A DNA stretch of 44,017 nt. Source: Nitrospirota bacterium. GTDB lineage: Bacteria; Nitrospirota; Nitrospiria; Nitrospirales; Nitrospiraceae. Of this stretch, positions 33,810-43,050 are shown piece after piece (position 1 is the stretch's first letter; every line of letters starts with the position of its first letter). The DNA is taken from positions 1 through 44,017 of the forward strand of contig VBOJ01000017.1 of assembly GCA_005877775.1 (NCBI GenBank). Reading direction: 5' to 3'. Position numbers and translations under genes: made by a program. The notes below the pieces were generated by a model that was given only the letters and a program-made list of their open reading frames with translations, was not told the origin of the DNA and did no database searches.

Positions 33810-36236
33810 ATGGATGATCGGTCTCTCTTGCAGCAAGCCATGAGGGTGTTGGAATGGGAGCGTGTCCTCGAGGTGCTTGCTGGGCAAGCCCGCTCCAGCA
33901 TGGGAGCCGAGCGGTGCCGAACTCTCCCGCTTGAAACGGAACTCGATGCGGCTGAGGCCAGGTTGCAGGAGACCCGCGAGATGGTGAGTTTGGAGGAACG
34001 TGGTGATCCCTTTCCCTCTCTCCCATTCCCCGATCTAAGGCAGGCTCTCGGGCGTGTGGCCAAGGGCGCGCCGCTGGAGCCCCATGAGCTACGGGATGTG
34101 TCTCTCGTGCTGGGGCTCGTCGCGGAAGCAGTGCGGTATCTCAGGCAGCGCCGCGAGCTCGTCCCGGCCCTCTGCGCAGTAGCAGCCACGCTCGACGAGA
34201 TGAATCAGGGACAACAGGTGAAGGCGGCGATCGATCGGGCCGTTGACCAGGAGGGCAATATTCGCGAGTCGGCGACGCCTGAATTGCGCCGCTTCACCCA
34301 CCAGACGCAGGATTTGAAGCAACAGATGCGCCACCGGCTTGAGACGATCCTGGCTTCCAGACGGTATGCCGATGTCCTCCAGGAACAGTACTTCGCCCAA
34401 CGCGAGGGTCGATATGTCGTACCGGTGAAGGCTGAGATGCGTGCGAAGATTCCCGGCATCGTCCACGATGTGTCGGGCAGCGGGGCGACGGTCTTCCTGG
34501 AGCCGCGTGAGCTGGTGGAGCTGAACAACGCGATCAAAGTGGCGGAGTTGGAGGTCGCGCGAGAAGTCCGGCGGATTCTTCAGGAGCTCTCCGCGCTGGT
34601 GGCGAGTCATGCGCCGGCGTTGCAGAACTGGCTGGAGGTGCTCGCGACCCTGGATTGTATTGCGGCCAAGGCCTCGTTCAGCCGTCTGGTGAAGGGACAG
34701 CCGGTTGCGCTCAATAGCCGAGGTCGCATTGCGTTGAGGCAGGCGCGCCACCCTTTACTGATGCTGGCGAGAGAGCAGGTCGTGGCGAACGACATTCTGG
34801 TGGATGAGCTGGTGCGCGTGGTGGTGATCTCCGGGCCGAATACGGGTGGAAAAACCGTCACGTTGAAAATCGTGGGGCTCTTTGCCCTGATGGCCCGGGC
34901 CGGACTGCAGCTTCCCTGCGGGGCGGACTCCGACATGGCGTTGTTTCCGGAGGTCTATGCGGACATCGGGGACGCGCAGGACCTGGTCAAGGATCTCTCC
35001 AGCTTCTCGGCCCATATCACTCAAATGATCCGGCTCCTGGAGCAGGCGCCGCCGAACCATGAGACGTCTACGATGGGGGAGGAATTGTCCAAGGCCTTGG
35101 TCCTGTTGGATGAGCCCGTCACCTCCACCGATCCGGCTGAAGGGGCGGCGCTGGCCGAAGCCTTGCTCATGCGGCTGTCGCGCCTGGGCATGAAGGTCGT
35201 GGCGACCACCCACTACAACTCGCTCAAGGCGCTGGCCCAGACGACGCCAGGCTTTATGAACGTCAGCGTGGAGTTCGACGTGACCACACTCTCGCCGACC
35301 TACCGTCTGATCATGGGCATGCCGGGCAAATCCTCCGCGATCGAGATCGCCGGCCGACTGGGAATGGATGAGACAATTCTGGAGCAAGCCCTGGGGTTGC
35401 TCGACCGGGAAGACCGAGCGTTGGAGCAGATGCTGGGCGATCTTCAGGATAAACAGCGTCGCCTGGACGAGGATCGCGCGCGCATCGGTGAGCTGAGAGC
35501 CGAGGCCGAACGGTCTGCGAGGGAGGCAACAGAGATCGCGGACCGGCTGCGCCACTCCGAGCGCGAGGAGCGCAAAGGGGTGAAGAAGAAGCTGGCCGAC
35601 GAACTCCTCCGGGCCCGGGCGCAGGTTCAGGGCATCCTGAGCGGGCTGAAAGGCGAACGGACCTTGATCAAGGCCCGGGAGGGGAAGCAGCGGCTTGCCG
35701 AAATTGAGGAGCAGGTTCGTGCCCGAATAGCACCGGCTGGAGAATCGGTGCCGGTCGATCAGCTCAAGACCGGCGATCGGATTGAGATCGTCAGTCTCGG
35801 CGTGACTGGTGTCTTGCTGGAACCGCCCCAGGGGAAAAAACGGGTCCGAGTCCGTGTGGGAGAAACCGATATGTCGGTGGCCGTGACAGGCCTCATCGGC
35901 CTCGCCGGCACCGCCAGCGGGGAAGACTCACGAACTTCTCGGAGCAGTCGACCGGATCGATCCCTACGCCCGGTGGCGACTGACGACCGAGAGGCTCCCA
36001 CGGTGCTGGATGTCCGGGGACACACCGCTGAGGAGGCATTGGACCTCACGATCTCGGCGCTGGATCGGGCTGCGCTGGCTGGTGCTCCCTTCCTGCGGAT
36101 CATTCACGGCCACGGGACCGGACGGCTCAGAGCAGTCCTCAGGGACTACCTGAATGCGTCACCCTACGTCTTGACCTTCCGAGCCGGCGAGCGTGCCGAA
36201 GGGGGGGATGGAGTCACGATCGTGGAAGTGAAATAG
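33810..36236 (+). CDS. mutS2: MutS2 family ATPase/endonuclease with Smr domain
   Basis: 808 residues from ATG 33810 (GGAGG upstream); the longer ORF reads antisense to gap. MutS2 core with connector and clamp helices, Walker A SGPNTGGKT near residue 341, SSFSAHITQMIRLLEQA, Walker B VLLDEP near 432, a long coiled coil (about 520-640), a KOW-like segment and the C-terminal Smr nuclease domain with LDVRGHTAEEAL (near 731) and HGHGTGRLR. MutS2 suppresses recombination or rescues collided ribosomes in species studied. Odd: about 15 extra residues (NHETSTMGEELSKA) before Walker B, and DEPVTSTDP where DELGxGTDP is usual. Confidence 0.93.
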   Translation: MDDRSLLQQAMRVLEWERVLEVLAGQARSSMGAERCRTLPLETELDAAEARLQETREMVSLEERGDPFPSLPFPDLRQALGRVAKGAPLEPHELRDVSLVLGLVAEAVRYLRQRRELVPALCAVAATLDEMNQGQQVKAAIDRAVDQEGNIRESATPELRRFTHQTQDLKQQMRHRLETILASRRYADVLQEQYFAQREGRYVVPVKAEMRAKIPGIVHDVSGSGATVFLEPRELVELNNAIKVAELEVAREVRRILQELSALVASHAPALQNWLEVLATLDCIAAKASFSRLVKGQPVALNSRGRIALRQARHPLLMLAREQVVANDILVDELVRVVVISGPNTGGKTVTLKIVGLFALMARAGLQLPCGADSDMALFPEVYADIGDAQDLVKDLSSFSAHITQMIRLLEQAPPNHETSTMGEELSKALVLLDEPVTSTDPAEGAALAEALLMRLSRLGMKVVATTHYNSLKALAQTTPGFMNVSVEFDVTTLSPTYRLIMGMPGKSSAIEIAGRLGMDETILEQALGLLDREDRALEQMLGDLQDKQRRLDEDRARIGELRAEAERSAREATEIADRLRHSEREERKGVKKKLADELLRARAQVQGILSGLKGERTLIKAREGKQRLAEIEEQVRARIAPAGESVPVDQLKTGDRIEIVSLGVTGVLLEPPQGKKRVRVRVGETDMSVAVTGLIGLAGTASGEDSRTSRSSRPDRSLRPVATDDREAPTVLDVRGHTAEEALDLTISALDRAALAGAPFLRIIHGHGTGRLRAVLRDYLNASPYVLTFRAGERAEGGDGVTIVEVK

Positions 36237-36581
36237 TTCACAGCAGCACACGATTCTCCTTTCTCACTTGGCCGGTCAAGGTCACATTCCTCACGCTCTG
36301 TTTCTTCGGGTACTTCAAGAGAGCCCGGCACCATTTTTTAAGAGATCTCGCTCTCGTTGGTGGATTTGGCGCCGCTGCTGGTGGAAACCAACCAATCACT
36401 TCGAAGTCGGCCAAGAGCATCTCTCCGCAGATCAACGACTTCTGTCAACCGTACATGGCACCTCCTTTGCCTTCTTTTATCCAGACGGAACAACCTGAGA
36501 AGACCATTACCTACTTCCTCACGGAACGACGGCTAACTGAGACCGAGCAGCCGTGAGTAAATAAAAAAAGGGGAGGTCACG
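36237..36581. other. 345-base intergenic stretch without a supported gene
   Basis: One plus-strand frame stays open for more than 100 codons across the mutS2 stop up to a TGA at 36556, but it has no ATG, GTG or TTG near its beginning and no recognisable domain. ORFs at 36238-36435 (minus) and 36268-36498 (plus) also lack support. The only clear signal is GGGGAGG just before the next gene. It may hold a decayed gene. Confidence 0.4.
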
Positions 36582-37541
36582 ATGAAGCGCACGTTCGAAC
36601 CGGTCGACTTAATGGTCGTGGTAGGCATCTGCGCCACGGTGCTGGCGGGCTATCTGCTGTATATGGCGACAAACGGGACAATTGGAGCTGGAGCGGCGAC
36701 CCCGGTGTCCGTCTCGATGGGTCAGACGGCAGACATTATGGACGCGATGGAGTGGGTCCAGCCGGCCCTCGGGCAAGCCATCGTGGACGATTATTTGCTC
36801 GGGCGCGAGGTCTCCGCCCAGAACATCGCCGCTGCAGCGGAGTTCAACCGGGCCACCATGATCGGCCACGGGTTGCAGAACTCGCCCTTCGAACATTTCC
36901 AGAGCATCAGAACCCATGCGGCTGATGTTGAGGCGGACCATGCCGCCCGTGTGCAGTTTGTATTGGGGCGCTCAATTGTGGGCTTTACCGCGCGTGGTGT
37001 CCGGACTGGAGTCCTGTCGCCTGATCGCCTCTCGGGTGAGTACAACCGACTCATGATCGCCTTCGCGGAAGCAACGGGACATCAGATGGACGAAGAGTTC
37101 CAGAACAATCATCAGGCCAATCTGGGGTGGGCGATCGTGACGGCAAGCCAGGACCGGGATCGGATCGTGGATCGCAACCAGGAGCGAATCGGGACGGCAG
37201 TTGTTCGGGTGACAAAGACCCAGGATGGCTACCAGGAAGCGGAGGGAACCATGCAGGGCCAGATCGCGGCCCTGGCCATCGCCTCAATCCACACCGAAAT
37301 GCAGGCCGATCGCTTTGCTCGGTTAGCCACAGCCGATGGCACCGCTCAGCAGCAGCCACTTCGGCAGACAGAGCCACGGTCGTGGCCGGAGATTCCGCTC
37401 GGCGCCCTGTTCGCCGCCTCGACGGGGTTAATCGGACTCTTCCTTGCCGGACTCTTCATGCCATCGGTCAGACCTGAGGCTCCTACCGTGAGTCAGGTCA
37501 GGCCAGAACCGGCCGGTCAGGTCTATCGCAAAACTGCATGA
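36582..37541 (+). CDS. Unknown protein with N- and C-terminal membrane anchors
   Basis: 319 residues, not recognised. One membrane segment near residues 9-29 (VDLMVVVGICATVLAGYLLY), a largely helical, polar, His-, Gln- and Ala-rich region of about 230 residues, and a second segment near 275-295 (ALFAASTGLIGLFLAGLFM) with a short cytoplasmic tail. The central part is probably periplasmic. It has no cysteine-based cofactor motif such as CxxCH. A Shine-Dalgarno GGGGAGG sits seven bases before the ATG. Followed at 65 bases by a small membrane protein gene on the same strand, so the two probably work together; the style recalls accessory subunits of respiratory complexes, but that is a guess. Confidence 0.75.
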   Translation: MKRTFEPVDLMVVVGICATVLAGYLLYMATNGTIGAGAATPVSVSMGQTADIMDAMEWVQPALGQAIVDDYLLGREVSAQNIAAAAEFNRATMIGHGLQNSPFEHFQSIRTHAADVEADHAARVQFVLGRSIVGFTARGVRTGVLSPDRLSGEYNRLMIAFAEATGHQMDEEFQNNHQANLGWAIVTASQDRDRIVDRNQERIGTAVVRVTKTQDGYQEAEGTMQGQIAALAIASIHTEMQADRFARLATADGTAQQQPLRQTEPRSWPEIPLGALFAASTGLIGLFLAGLFMPSVRPEAPTVSQVRPEPAGQVYRKTA

Positions 37542-37605
37542 GCGCGGTTGCGCCCGGTGCGCGGCTTCGTGCCGGGCGCAATCCGTCATGAAGAAAGGTG
37601 TCACC

Positions 37606-37788
37606 ATGTCAACTTGGGGAGCGTGGGGTTATTGGGGAATCGTGGCCGGTCTGGTGGTACTGCTCGCCATCTTCTTCGCCTGCATGGAGATCCTCTACTC
37701 CAACGCGAAGAGACCCCTGACAGGGAACTCCGGCTCCCCGGCAGGGCGGGAGGAACGAGCTCCCACCGGCAGTAAACACGCGGCTTAA
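37606..37788 (+). CDS. Small single-span membrane protein
   Basis: 60 residues from ATG 37606 (AAAGGTG upstream; the ORF track starts six codons earlier at 37588). One hydrophobic segment, GYWGIVAGLVVLLAIFFACM, preceded by a short Trp-rich tail (STWGAWG) and followed by a hydrophilic, Gly/Ser/Arg-rich end. Size and form resemble small subunits or assembly factors of oxidases (CcoQ- or CydX-like in shape only). Not recognised as any family. Paired with the upstream gene. Confidence 0.65.
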   Translation: MSTWGAWGYWGIVAGLVVLLAIFFACMEILYSNAKRPLTGNSGSPAGREERAPTGSKHAA

Positions 37789-37822
37789 GCTAGGCCAGAC
37801 CAAGTCGTATCGTCTGCATGTC

Positions 37823-37851
37823 TTGACTTCGACAGGGGCCGCAAGTACCAT
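37823..37851 (+). promoter_or_regulatory. Putative promoter of the CHASE2 adenylate cyclase gene
   Basis: TTGACT, a 17-base spacer and TACCAT, about 50-115 bases before the candidate starts. Confidence 0.4.
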
Positions 37852-37965
37852 CCGCAGCTGAATGTTCCGCTTGCCCGAGTTTGGTCCTCCATCCTCGTTT
37901 TCATGTTCCCTATGAAGGTGCCCTTCTTGTCGGGGTCACAGTCTGTCCACGGTGGCTCGGCTTGT

Positions 37966-40104
37966 ATGGAATTGTCTAAACCAGTCAAGAAACGACTTGC
38001 CGCCACGGCTGTGGGGCTCGCCGTCTTTCTCCTCGCGGTGGCGATCCATAGATCAGGACTGTTGGAGATCGCCGAGCTCAAGACCCTGGACCACCGATAT
38101 TATCGGTACGCTGATCCTGCGAAGGCGGGCAAAGACATCGTGCTGGTGGCTGTGGATGAAGCCAGCCTGGAAGCCTTCGGCCGCTGGCCCTGGCCGCGCG
38201 ATCGTCATGGCTACGTGGTCCATTACCTGAAAGAGGCCGGCGCCAAGGCCATTGTCTTTGACATCCTGTTTCTCGAGCCGGACGAAGACTCGGAGGAATT
38301 TGATCAGACCTTCGCCGAAGAAGTCCGCGCAGCCGGGAACGTCTTTCTTCCGATTCTGTTCCAGGATTCCCCCCAGTCCTTTCCTCCTGAGCTGCTCTCC
38401 AAAGCCGGCATTCCAGTGGAGGACAAGGCCAGCGGGTCCGCCGCGCTTCTACAAAACTATCCAGGGGTCAAGCTCCCCATTCCGCCGCTAGCGGAGGCTG
38501 CTCGCGGCTTCGGGTTCATCAATCTGTTTCCCGATGAGGACGGGACCGCGCGCCGGATTCCGCTCCTCGCTCAGGCGCAGAAAGCAACCTTTCCGCAGAT
38601 CAGTGCGGCGGTAGCCCGGTACGTGCTCGGGGCGGACAGGGCAGAGCGGGGGCTACGCTGGCTTCGTCTGGGACAGGCGACCATTCCTCTCACATCGCAG
38701 GGAGACATGGTTATTGATTGGCATGGAACACTTGAAGGGAAGACTTATCCTTCGTACTCGATGGGGGCGGTCCTGAGGTCGTTTGCCGAGATGCGGAACG
38801 GTGAGCGGCCGTTCTTGGATCCGGCTCTCTTCAAAGACAAGATCGTGTTTGTCGCCACGACTGCCGCCGGCACCTATGAACTACGGGTCACGCCGCTGTC
38901 GCCATTTACACCGGGGGTGCTGATCCACATGGCGGCCTTGGACAATATGCTGCGCGGCCGCTCTATGCAACCGGCGCCCTACTGGGTCTTTGCCTTGGCG
39001 ACCCTCGCACTCTGTCTCGGCACTGCCTGGAGCTTCATGCTGCTCCAGCGTCAGACGCTCAAACTCGCACTGATTGCCGGGATTGCCATGGCCTACTATG
39101 GTCTTGCCGTGCATGCCTTCACTTCTCACGGCCTCTGGCTGGAGCTTGCGTTTCCCGAAGGTGCCTTGGCCGTGACCTTTGCCATCACCGCCACGGTGGA
39201 ATATCTCACGGAAGGCCGGCAGCGCCGGCAACTGCGGGCCGTATTCGACAAGTACATGGCCGCGGAGGTCGTCGAAGAGATCATGCGGAATCCCGAGGGC
39301 ATCACTCTCGGAGGAGAGAAGAAGGAGCTGACCGTCTCCTTCTCGGACATCGCAGGGTTCACGACGATCTCCGAGAAACTGGAACCGGAGGCGCTCGTCG
39401 AGCTCTTGAACCAGTACCTGTCGGCGATGACAGACATTATTCTCAAGCATCGGGGAAATGTGAACAAATATCTCGGCGACGGCATCATGGCCATTTTTGG
39501 CGCGCCTCGCGGCGATCCCAACCATGCGACGCTGGCCTGCTATGCGGCTCTGGACAGCCAGGTAGAACTCGCCCGCCTGCGAGAGGAATGGAAGGCGCAG
39601 GGCCATCCGGAGATCGTCGCGCGGATCGGTATCAACTCCGGACCTCTGGTCGTAGGGAACATGGGGTCGCAGGCGCGAATGGAATATACTGTCATGGGTG
39701 ACAGCGTCAATCTCGCATCCCGCTTGGAAGGGGCGAACAAATTCTACGACACTCTGATTCTTCTGGGACCGCGTACCTACGAGCTCACTAAGCGTGACAT
39801 TGAAGCGCGGGAGGTGGATCTCTTGCGTGTGAAGGGGAAACGGGAGCCGGTCGTGGTCTATGAGTTGCTGGCGCGGAAAGGCGGGCTTGGGCCTGAAAAA
39901 CACAGGGTTGTGGAGGCGTATCTGGATGGATTGGCTTCCTACAAGCGCCGGGACTTTGCTCAAGCCAAACTGAAGTTTGAGGAGGCCCTCGCGCTGGATC
40001 CTTCCGATGGACCTTCGAAGGTCTATCGAGCGCGGGCCGAGACCTGCCTGGCGACCCCGCCTCCGTCTGACTGGGACGGGGTGTATGAACTGAAGTCGAA
40101 GTGA
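37966..40104 (+). CDS. CHASE2-domain class III adenylate cyclase
   Basis: 712 residues from ATG 37966; ATG 37903 is also possible, neither has a clear Shine-Dalgarno. N-terminal membrane segment, extracytoplasmic CHASE2 sensor (about 50-320; IVLVAVDEASLEAFGRWPWPR), three closely spaced membrane segments (about 325-410), then the cyclase domain: SFSDIAGFTTISE with the first metal Asp, NKYLGDGIMAIFGAP with the second, GINSGPLVVGNMGS and YTVMGDSVNLASRLE. Lys in NKYLGDG and Asp in VMGDS fit ATP as substrate. A TPR-like C-terminal tail follows (YKRRDFAQAKLKFEEALALDP). It presumably turns an envelope signal into cAMP. Signal unknown. Confidence 0.9.
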   Translation: MELSKPVKKRLAATAVGLAVFLLAVAIHRSGLLEIAELKTLDHRYYRYADPAKAGKDIVLVAVDEASLEAFGRWPWPRDRHGYVVHYLKEAGAKAIVFDILFLEPDEDSEEFDQTFAEEVRAAGNVFLPILFQDSPQSFPPELLSKAGIPVEDKASGSAALLQNYPGVKLPIPPLAEAARGFGFINLFPDEDGTARRIPLLAQAQKATFPQISAAVARYVLGADRAERGLRWLRLGQATIPLTSQGDMVIDWHGTLEGKTYPSYSMGAVLRSFAEMRNGERPFLDPALFKDKIVFVATTAAGTYELRVTPLSPFTPGVLIHMAALDNMLRGRSMQPAPYWVFALATLALCLGTAWSFMLLQRQTLKLALIAGIAMAYYGLAVHAFTSHGLWLELAFPEGALAVTFAITATVEYLTEGRQRRQLRAVFDKYMAAEVVEEIMRNPEGITLGGEKKELTVSFSDIAGFTTISEKLEPEALVELLNQYLSAMTDIILKHRGNVNKYLGDGIMAIFGAPRGDPNHATLACYAALDSQVELARLREEWKAQGHPEIVARIGINSGPLVVGNMGSQARMEYTVMGDSVNLASRLEGANKFYDTLILLGPRTYELTKRDIEAREVDLLRVKGKREPVVVYELLARKGGLGPEKHRVVEAYLDGLASYKRRDFAQAKLKFEEALALDPSDGPSKVYRARAETCLATPPPSDWDGVYELKSK

Positions 40105-40107
40105 CCG

Positions 40108-40248
40108 GCCTGAGGGGTAAGGGGTAAGACGCGTCGCTAGCGTCTATTGCGTCCTTCCCGTCGAGAGCCTCTGGGTCGAGCGACGCGAAAGACGCGACCA
40201 ACGCACCACGCAACAGACGCTATTGACGCGACAGACGCTGCACGCGAT
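40108..40248. repeat. GCGTCT 9-mer arrays with ggggtaa words between the cyclase and SH3 genes
   Basis: Starts four bases after the cyclase stop with gaggggtaaggggtaaga. Left arm gcgtcgcta, gcgtctatt, gcgtcc; right arm gcgacgcgaaagacgcgac, caacgcacc, acgcaacag, acgctattg, acgcgacag, acgctg. The N terminus of the ORF at 40147 is a translation of this array. Confidence 0.75.
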
Positions 40249-40263
40249 GAAGGGGAGGTTGCT

Positions 40264-40776
40264 GTGAGACGACAACCGTGGTGGGCGCTGTGGGTGGGGA
40301 CGGTGATTGTTACCGTCGGGGTATTCAGCAGCATCACGCTGGCGGAGACGGTCTTCGTCCAGGCGAAAACGGCGAAGCTCCGGGCCGGGAAAACCTCCCT
40401 GGATCGCGTCGTGGCCGACTTGAAATTTGGCGAGGCCTTGGAGGTCCTTAAGAAGGAAGGCAACTGGCTTGAGGTCAGCACGGCCGCGGGAGTCAAAGGT
40501 TGGATTTTCGCCAACAAGACGACGACCACCAAGCCATCAGGCGGCGATGATGCCCTGGCCAAGCTAGGCAAGAGCTTTCGACGGACAGAAGCTTCTGAGG
40601 TGACCGCCTCAGCCGGAGCCCGTGGCTTGGACAAGGCTTCGGAGACCTATGCCAACAAAGCCGGCATTACCCAGCAGCATCGGGATGCTGTGGATCGGAT
40701 GACGGCCTATCAGATTGCTGACCAGGAGGTCGAAGACTTTCTGAAAGAGGGAGGACTCGGGGAATATGCGAAATAA
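40264..40776 (+). CDS. Secreted SH3-domain protein
   Basis: 170 residues from GTG 40264, which has GGGGAGG upstream; the ORF-track start at 40147 lies in the repeat array. A signal peptide or membrane anchor (about 5-28, WALWVGTVIVTVGVFSS) precedes a bacterial SH3 domain: ETVFVQAKTAKLRAGKTS, ALEVLKKEGNWLEVSTAAGVKGWIFANK. The rest is helical and charged without known domain. SH3b domains bind peptidoglycan or envelope partners. Its stop overlaps the following M48 protease by 11 bases, so they are one unit, probably for envelope quality control. Confidence 0.82.
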   Translation: MRRQPWWALWVGTVIVTVGVFSSITLAETVFVQAKTAKLRAGKTSLDRVVADLKFGEALEVLKKEGNWLEVSTAAGVKGWIFANKTTTTKPSGGDDALAKLGKSFRRTEASEVTASAGARGLDKASETYANKAGITQQHRDAVDRMTAYQIADQEVEDFLKEGGLGEYAK

Positions 40777-41629
40777 GATTGTCGGCACGATCGCGGTGGT
40801 TGCCCTTTCCGTGGCCCTTGGAGGATGCGCGGAGATGCAACGGGCGGCAGAGGGTGCGGCTCGGCAATCCGGCGATGAACGGCTGGCCCGAGCGATTCAT
40901 GGCGGCGGGACCCTGATTAGCGGTCTCCTGCCGATCGGCTATGAAGAAGAATCATCCATCGGCCAGGCCATCGCCCTGCAGGTCGTGGCTCGCTACGGCG
41001 GGGTGTCCGACCAGTCGGACCTGACGAAGTACGTCAATTTGGTCGGCCGGGCTGTCGCCAGCACCTGCGACCGGCCAGACATTCCCTATCGTTTCGCCAT
41101 ACTCAATCACGAGTCGATCAATGCCTTCGCCGCGCCGGCCGGTTACATCTTCGTCACGCGCGGTCTCTTGAAGCAGGTCCGAAACGAGGCGGAACTCGCG
41201 GCCGTACTAGGACACGAGATCGCGCATGTCAGTCAAAAGCACATTCTAGAGGTGATCCAGCGGAGCAAGCGCTTGGCGGGCGTCACCGAGGCAGGACTTG
41301 CATACGCCCATCAGAATCCTGAAGCGTTCAAGGGACTCATTGATGCGGCTGTCAAGAAGCTGCTGGATGAGGGACTCGACCAGGAGAAGGAAATCGAAGC
41401 GGACCAACTCGGGGATGTCTTTGCGGCACGCGTTGGTTACGATCCTACAGCGTACGTCGGGCTTCTGAACCGACTCAAGACCTTAAAGGGCGACGACCGC
41501 GCCTTCTTCAAAACCCATCCGAACTTCTCAACCAGAATCGAGGCGGTCCAGAAGGTCATGCAGTCAGAAGGCCTAAAACCAACCGGGGTAATGCTGGGCG
41601 ACCGCTTCACTAAGCTGAGCAAAGGGTAA
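40766..41629 (+). CDS. M48-family metalloprotease lipoprotein (BepA/LoiP-like)
   Basis: 287 residues. Lipoprotein signal with lipobox ending LGGC (Cys 21). Zinc site HEIAH in AAVLGHEIAHVSQKH with the third ligand in EKEIEADQLG. SINAFAAPAGYIFVTRGLL is the family's conserved stretch, and HPNFSTRIEAV is the usual C-terminal block. It is expected in the periplasm or at the outer membrane and degrades misfolded envelope proteins in related bacteria. ATG overlaps the SH3 gene, indicating coupled translation. No C-terminal TPR domain, unlike BepA, so closer to LoiP in layout. Confidence 0.9.
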   Translation: MRNKIVGTIAVVALSVALGGCAEMQRAAEGAARQSGDERLARAIHGGGTLISGLLPIGYEEESSIGQAIALQVVARYGGVSDQSDLTKYVNLVGRAVASTCDRPDIPYRFAILNHESINAFAAPAGYIFVTRGLLKQVRNEAELAAVLGHEIAHVSQKHILEVIQRSKRLAGVTEAGLAYAHQNPEAFKGLIDAAVKKLLDEGLDQEKEIEADQLGDVFAARVGYDPTAYVGLLNRLKTLKGDDRAFFKTHPNFSTRIEAVQKVMQSEGLKPTGVMLGDRFTKLSKG

Positions 41630-41670
41630 CCGAAAGAAGCCACTGCCTTGTGTATGCCCTGCTGGTTGTA

Positions 41671-43050
41671 CTAGTCTACGGCGCGGGCTTGTTGAAGCAG
41701 ACGATCCAGGAGAGTCAGCCGCAGAGTTTGGTCCCGGATCTGTCCTGACGACACATCGGAGGCGAGCACCCCGAGCGTCTTCCCGATGGTCGCAGGGTCG
41801 GCACCGGGCTTCGATTCTCCATTGCCTGGGCCATCAGCCGAAAGCAGAACCTGGACCGGCAGGGCTGGGGCCAACGTGTCCCTGGCCTTGAGAAAGGCCT
41901 GCAGATGACGCAACGTGTCCTCACTCGCGGAGTCCATCAGCAAAATGGCTGCGAGGGCCCCAGGCAGATATTGTTCCCACATCGGCCAGAAACGTTTCTC
42001 AGCGCGAACCGCGATCAGATGGAGCACCGTGCCTCGTGAGATCATGACACGGCCCACGTCAATCTGGTACTTGGCCCGAGGCTCCTCGATGCCAACCGCG
42101 GCCCATCGTGATCCGGACAGGTCTTTCACCAACTGCTGAATCAATTCGCTTTTCCCTGACCTGGCGATGCCGACCACCAGGATGCGCAATACCTGTGGGT
42201 CGGCCGTCGGCATGTGTTTGGATCTGAATTGCTGGGCGACCCTCTCGAGACGGCTCAGCACTTGACCGGCTTGGCCTGCTTCCGGCGACGCATGGGCGGT
42301 TGGTTCCTCCTGCGGGGCGCTACGGAGCGCTTCCTGCTCGTGCTCTTCCAGCTCGCGGAGGTCCTGAAACAGCAGATTGGCCAAGCTGGCGGTGATCGGC
42401 ATCCGCTCGGGCACTGCGTCCGGAATGAATAGAAACCTGCCGGTCTTCCATCCCAACAGCCGGAACAGAGGTTCCTCGCGCTTCGGCGATCTGAGATCGG
42501 CTTCCACGATGACGCCGTTGCGGAAATAGAGTGTGCCGGTGCGCTCGCCATGGCTGAGCACCAGCGCGCCGGTCTTCTGGTCGAGCTCCAGCGTCTGGAT
42601 CATGTCCAGCAGGTCCACTTCTTCAATGCGACCGCTCATGCCGATCCGGTCTAGCGGGATCTTCCTGGCCTGCTCGATCCGGTCCATCACCGTCTCGACG
42701 CTCTGCGCCAACCGCTCGAGTGGGCAGGGCTTGGTCAAATAGTCGTCCGCGCCGACCTTTCTGGCTTTGATCTTGTCTTGGTCCTGATCTCTGGCGGTCA
42801 AAAAGATGAAGGGGATTGTGCGCGTGGAGGCGTCGCGCCGGAGTTGGCTGCAGAGCTCATAGCCGTCCATGCCCGGCATGCCGATATCGGCGATAATCAG
42901 ATCTGGATGTTCCGACGAAACCTTGTGGATCGCCTCCTCTCCGTTCAGGGCCGTCTCAACGTGGCAATTGCGGCTGCCGAGATAGAGCGACACGATGCGC
43001 AGCCACTTTGGCTCGTCATCCACCACGAGAATCTTGGGTGCCATACTCAT
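41671..43050 (-). CDS. Response regulator with DUF4388-like and GTPase-like domains
   Basis: 459 residues. Residues 6-120 are a receiver domain (VVDDEP, phosphorylation Asp 55 in IIADIGMPGMDGYE, FLTARD, DYLTKP). About 137-235 resemble DUF4388 (MSGRIEEVDLLDMIQTLEL, GTLYFRNGVIVEADLRSP, LFRLLGWKTGRFLF). From about 290 a small-GTPase-like domain: P-loop VVGIARSGKSELIQ and LLMDSAS; no clear NKxD is seen, so nucleotide choice is unsure. DUF4388 and MglA-like GTPases are known in gliding and polarity systems. No kinase gene is adjacent. The start ATG (43050 or 43044) abuts a repeat array and has no Shine-Dalgarno. Confidence 0.85.
   Translation of the reverse strand: MSMAPKILVVDDEPKWLRIVSLYLGSRNCHVETALNGEEAIHKVSSEHPDLIIADIGMPGMDGYELCSQLRRDASTRTIPFIFLTARDQDQDKIKARKVGADDYLTKPCPLERLAQSVETVMDRIEQARKIPLDRIGMSGRIEEVDLLDMIQTLELDQKTGALVLSHGERTGTLYFRNGVIVEADLRSPKREEPLFRLLGWKTGRFLFIPDAVPERMPITASLANLLFQDLRELEEHEQEALRSAPQEEPTAHASPEAGQAGQVLSRLERVAQQFRSKHMPTADPQVLRILVVGIARSGKSELIQQLVKDLSGSRWAAVGIEEPRAKYQIDVGRVMISRGTVLHLIAVRAEKRFWPMWEQYLPGALAAILLMDSASEDTLRHLQAFLKARDTLAPALPVQVLLSADGPGNGESKPGADPATIGKTLGVLASDVSSGQIRDQTLRLTLLDRLLQQARAVD

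Noticed and set aside
36238-36498. Two short ORFs, and an open plus-strand frame to 36556, after mutS2
   Set aside because: No start codon with a ribosome-binding site and no recognisable motif; kept only as a note on the gap.
40147-40263. N-terminal extension of the SH3 protein ORF
   Set aside because: It is array sequence; GTG 40264 with GGGGAGG is the better start.
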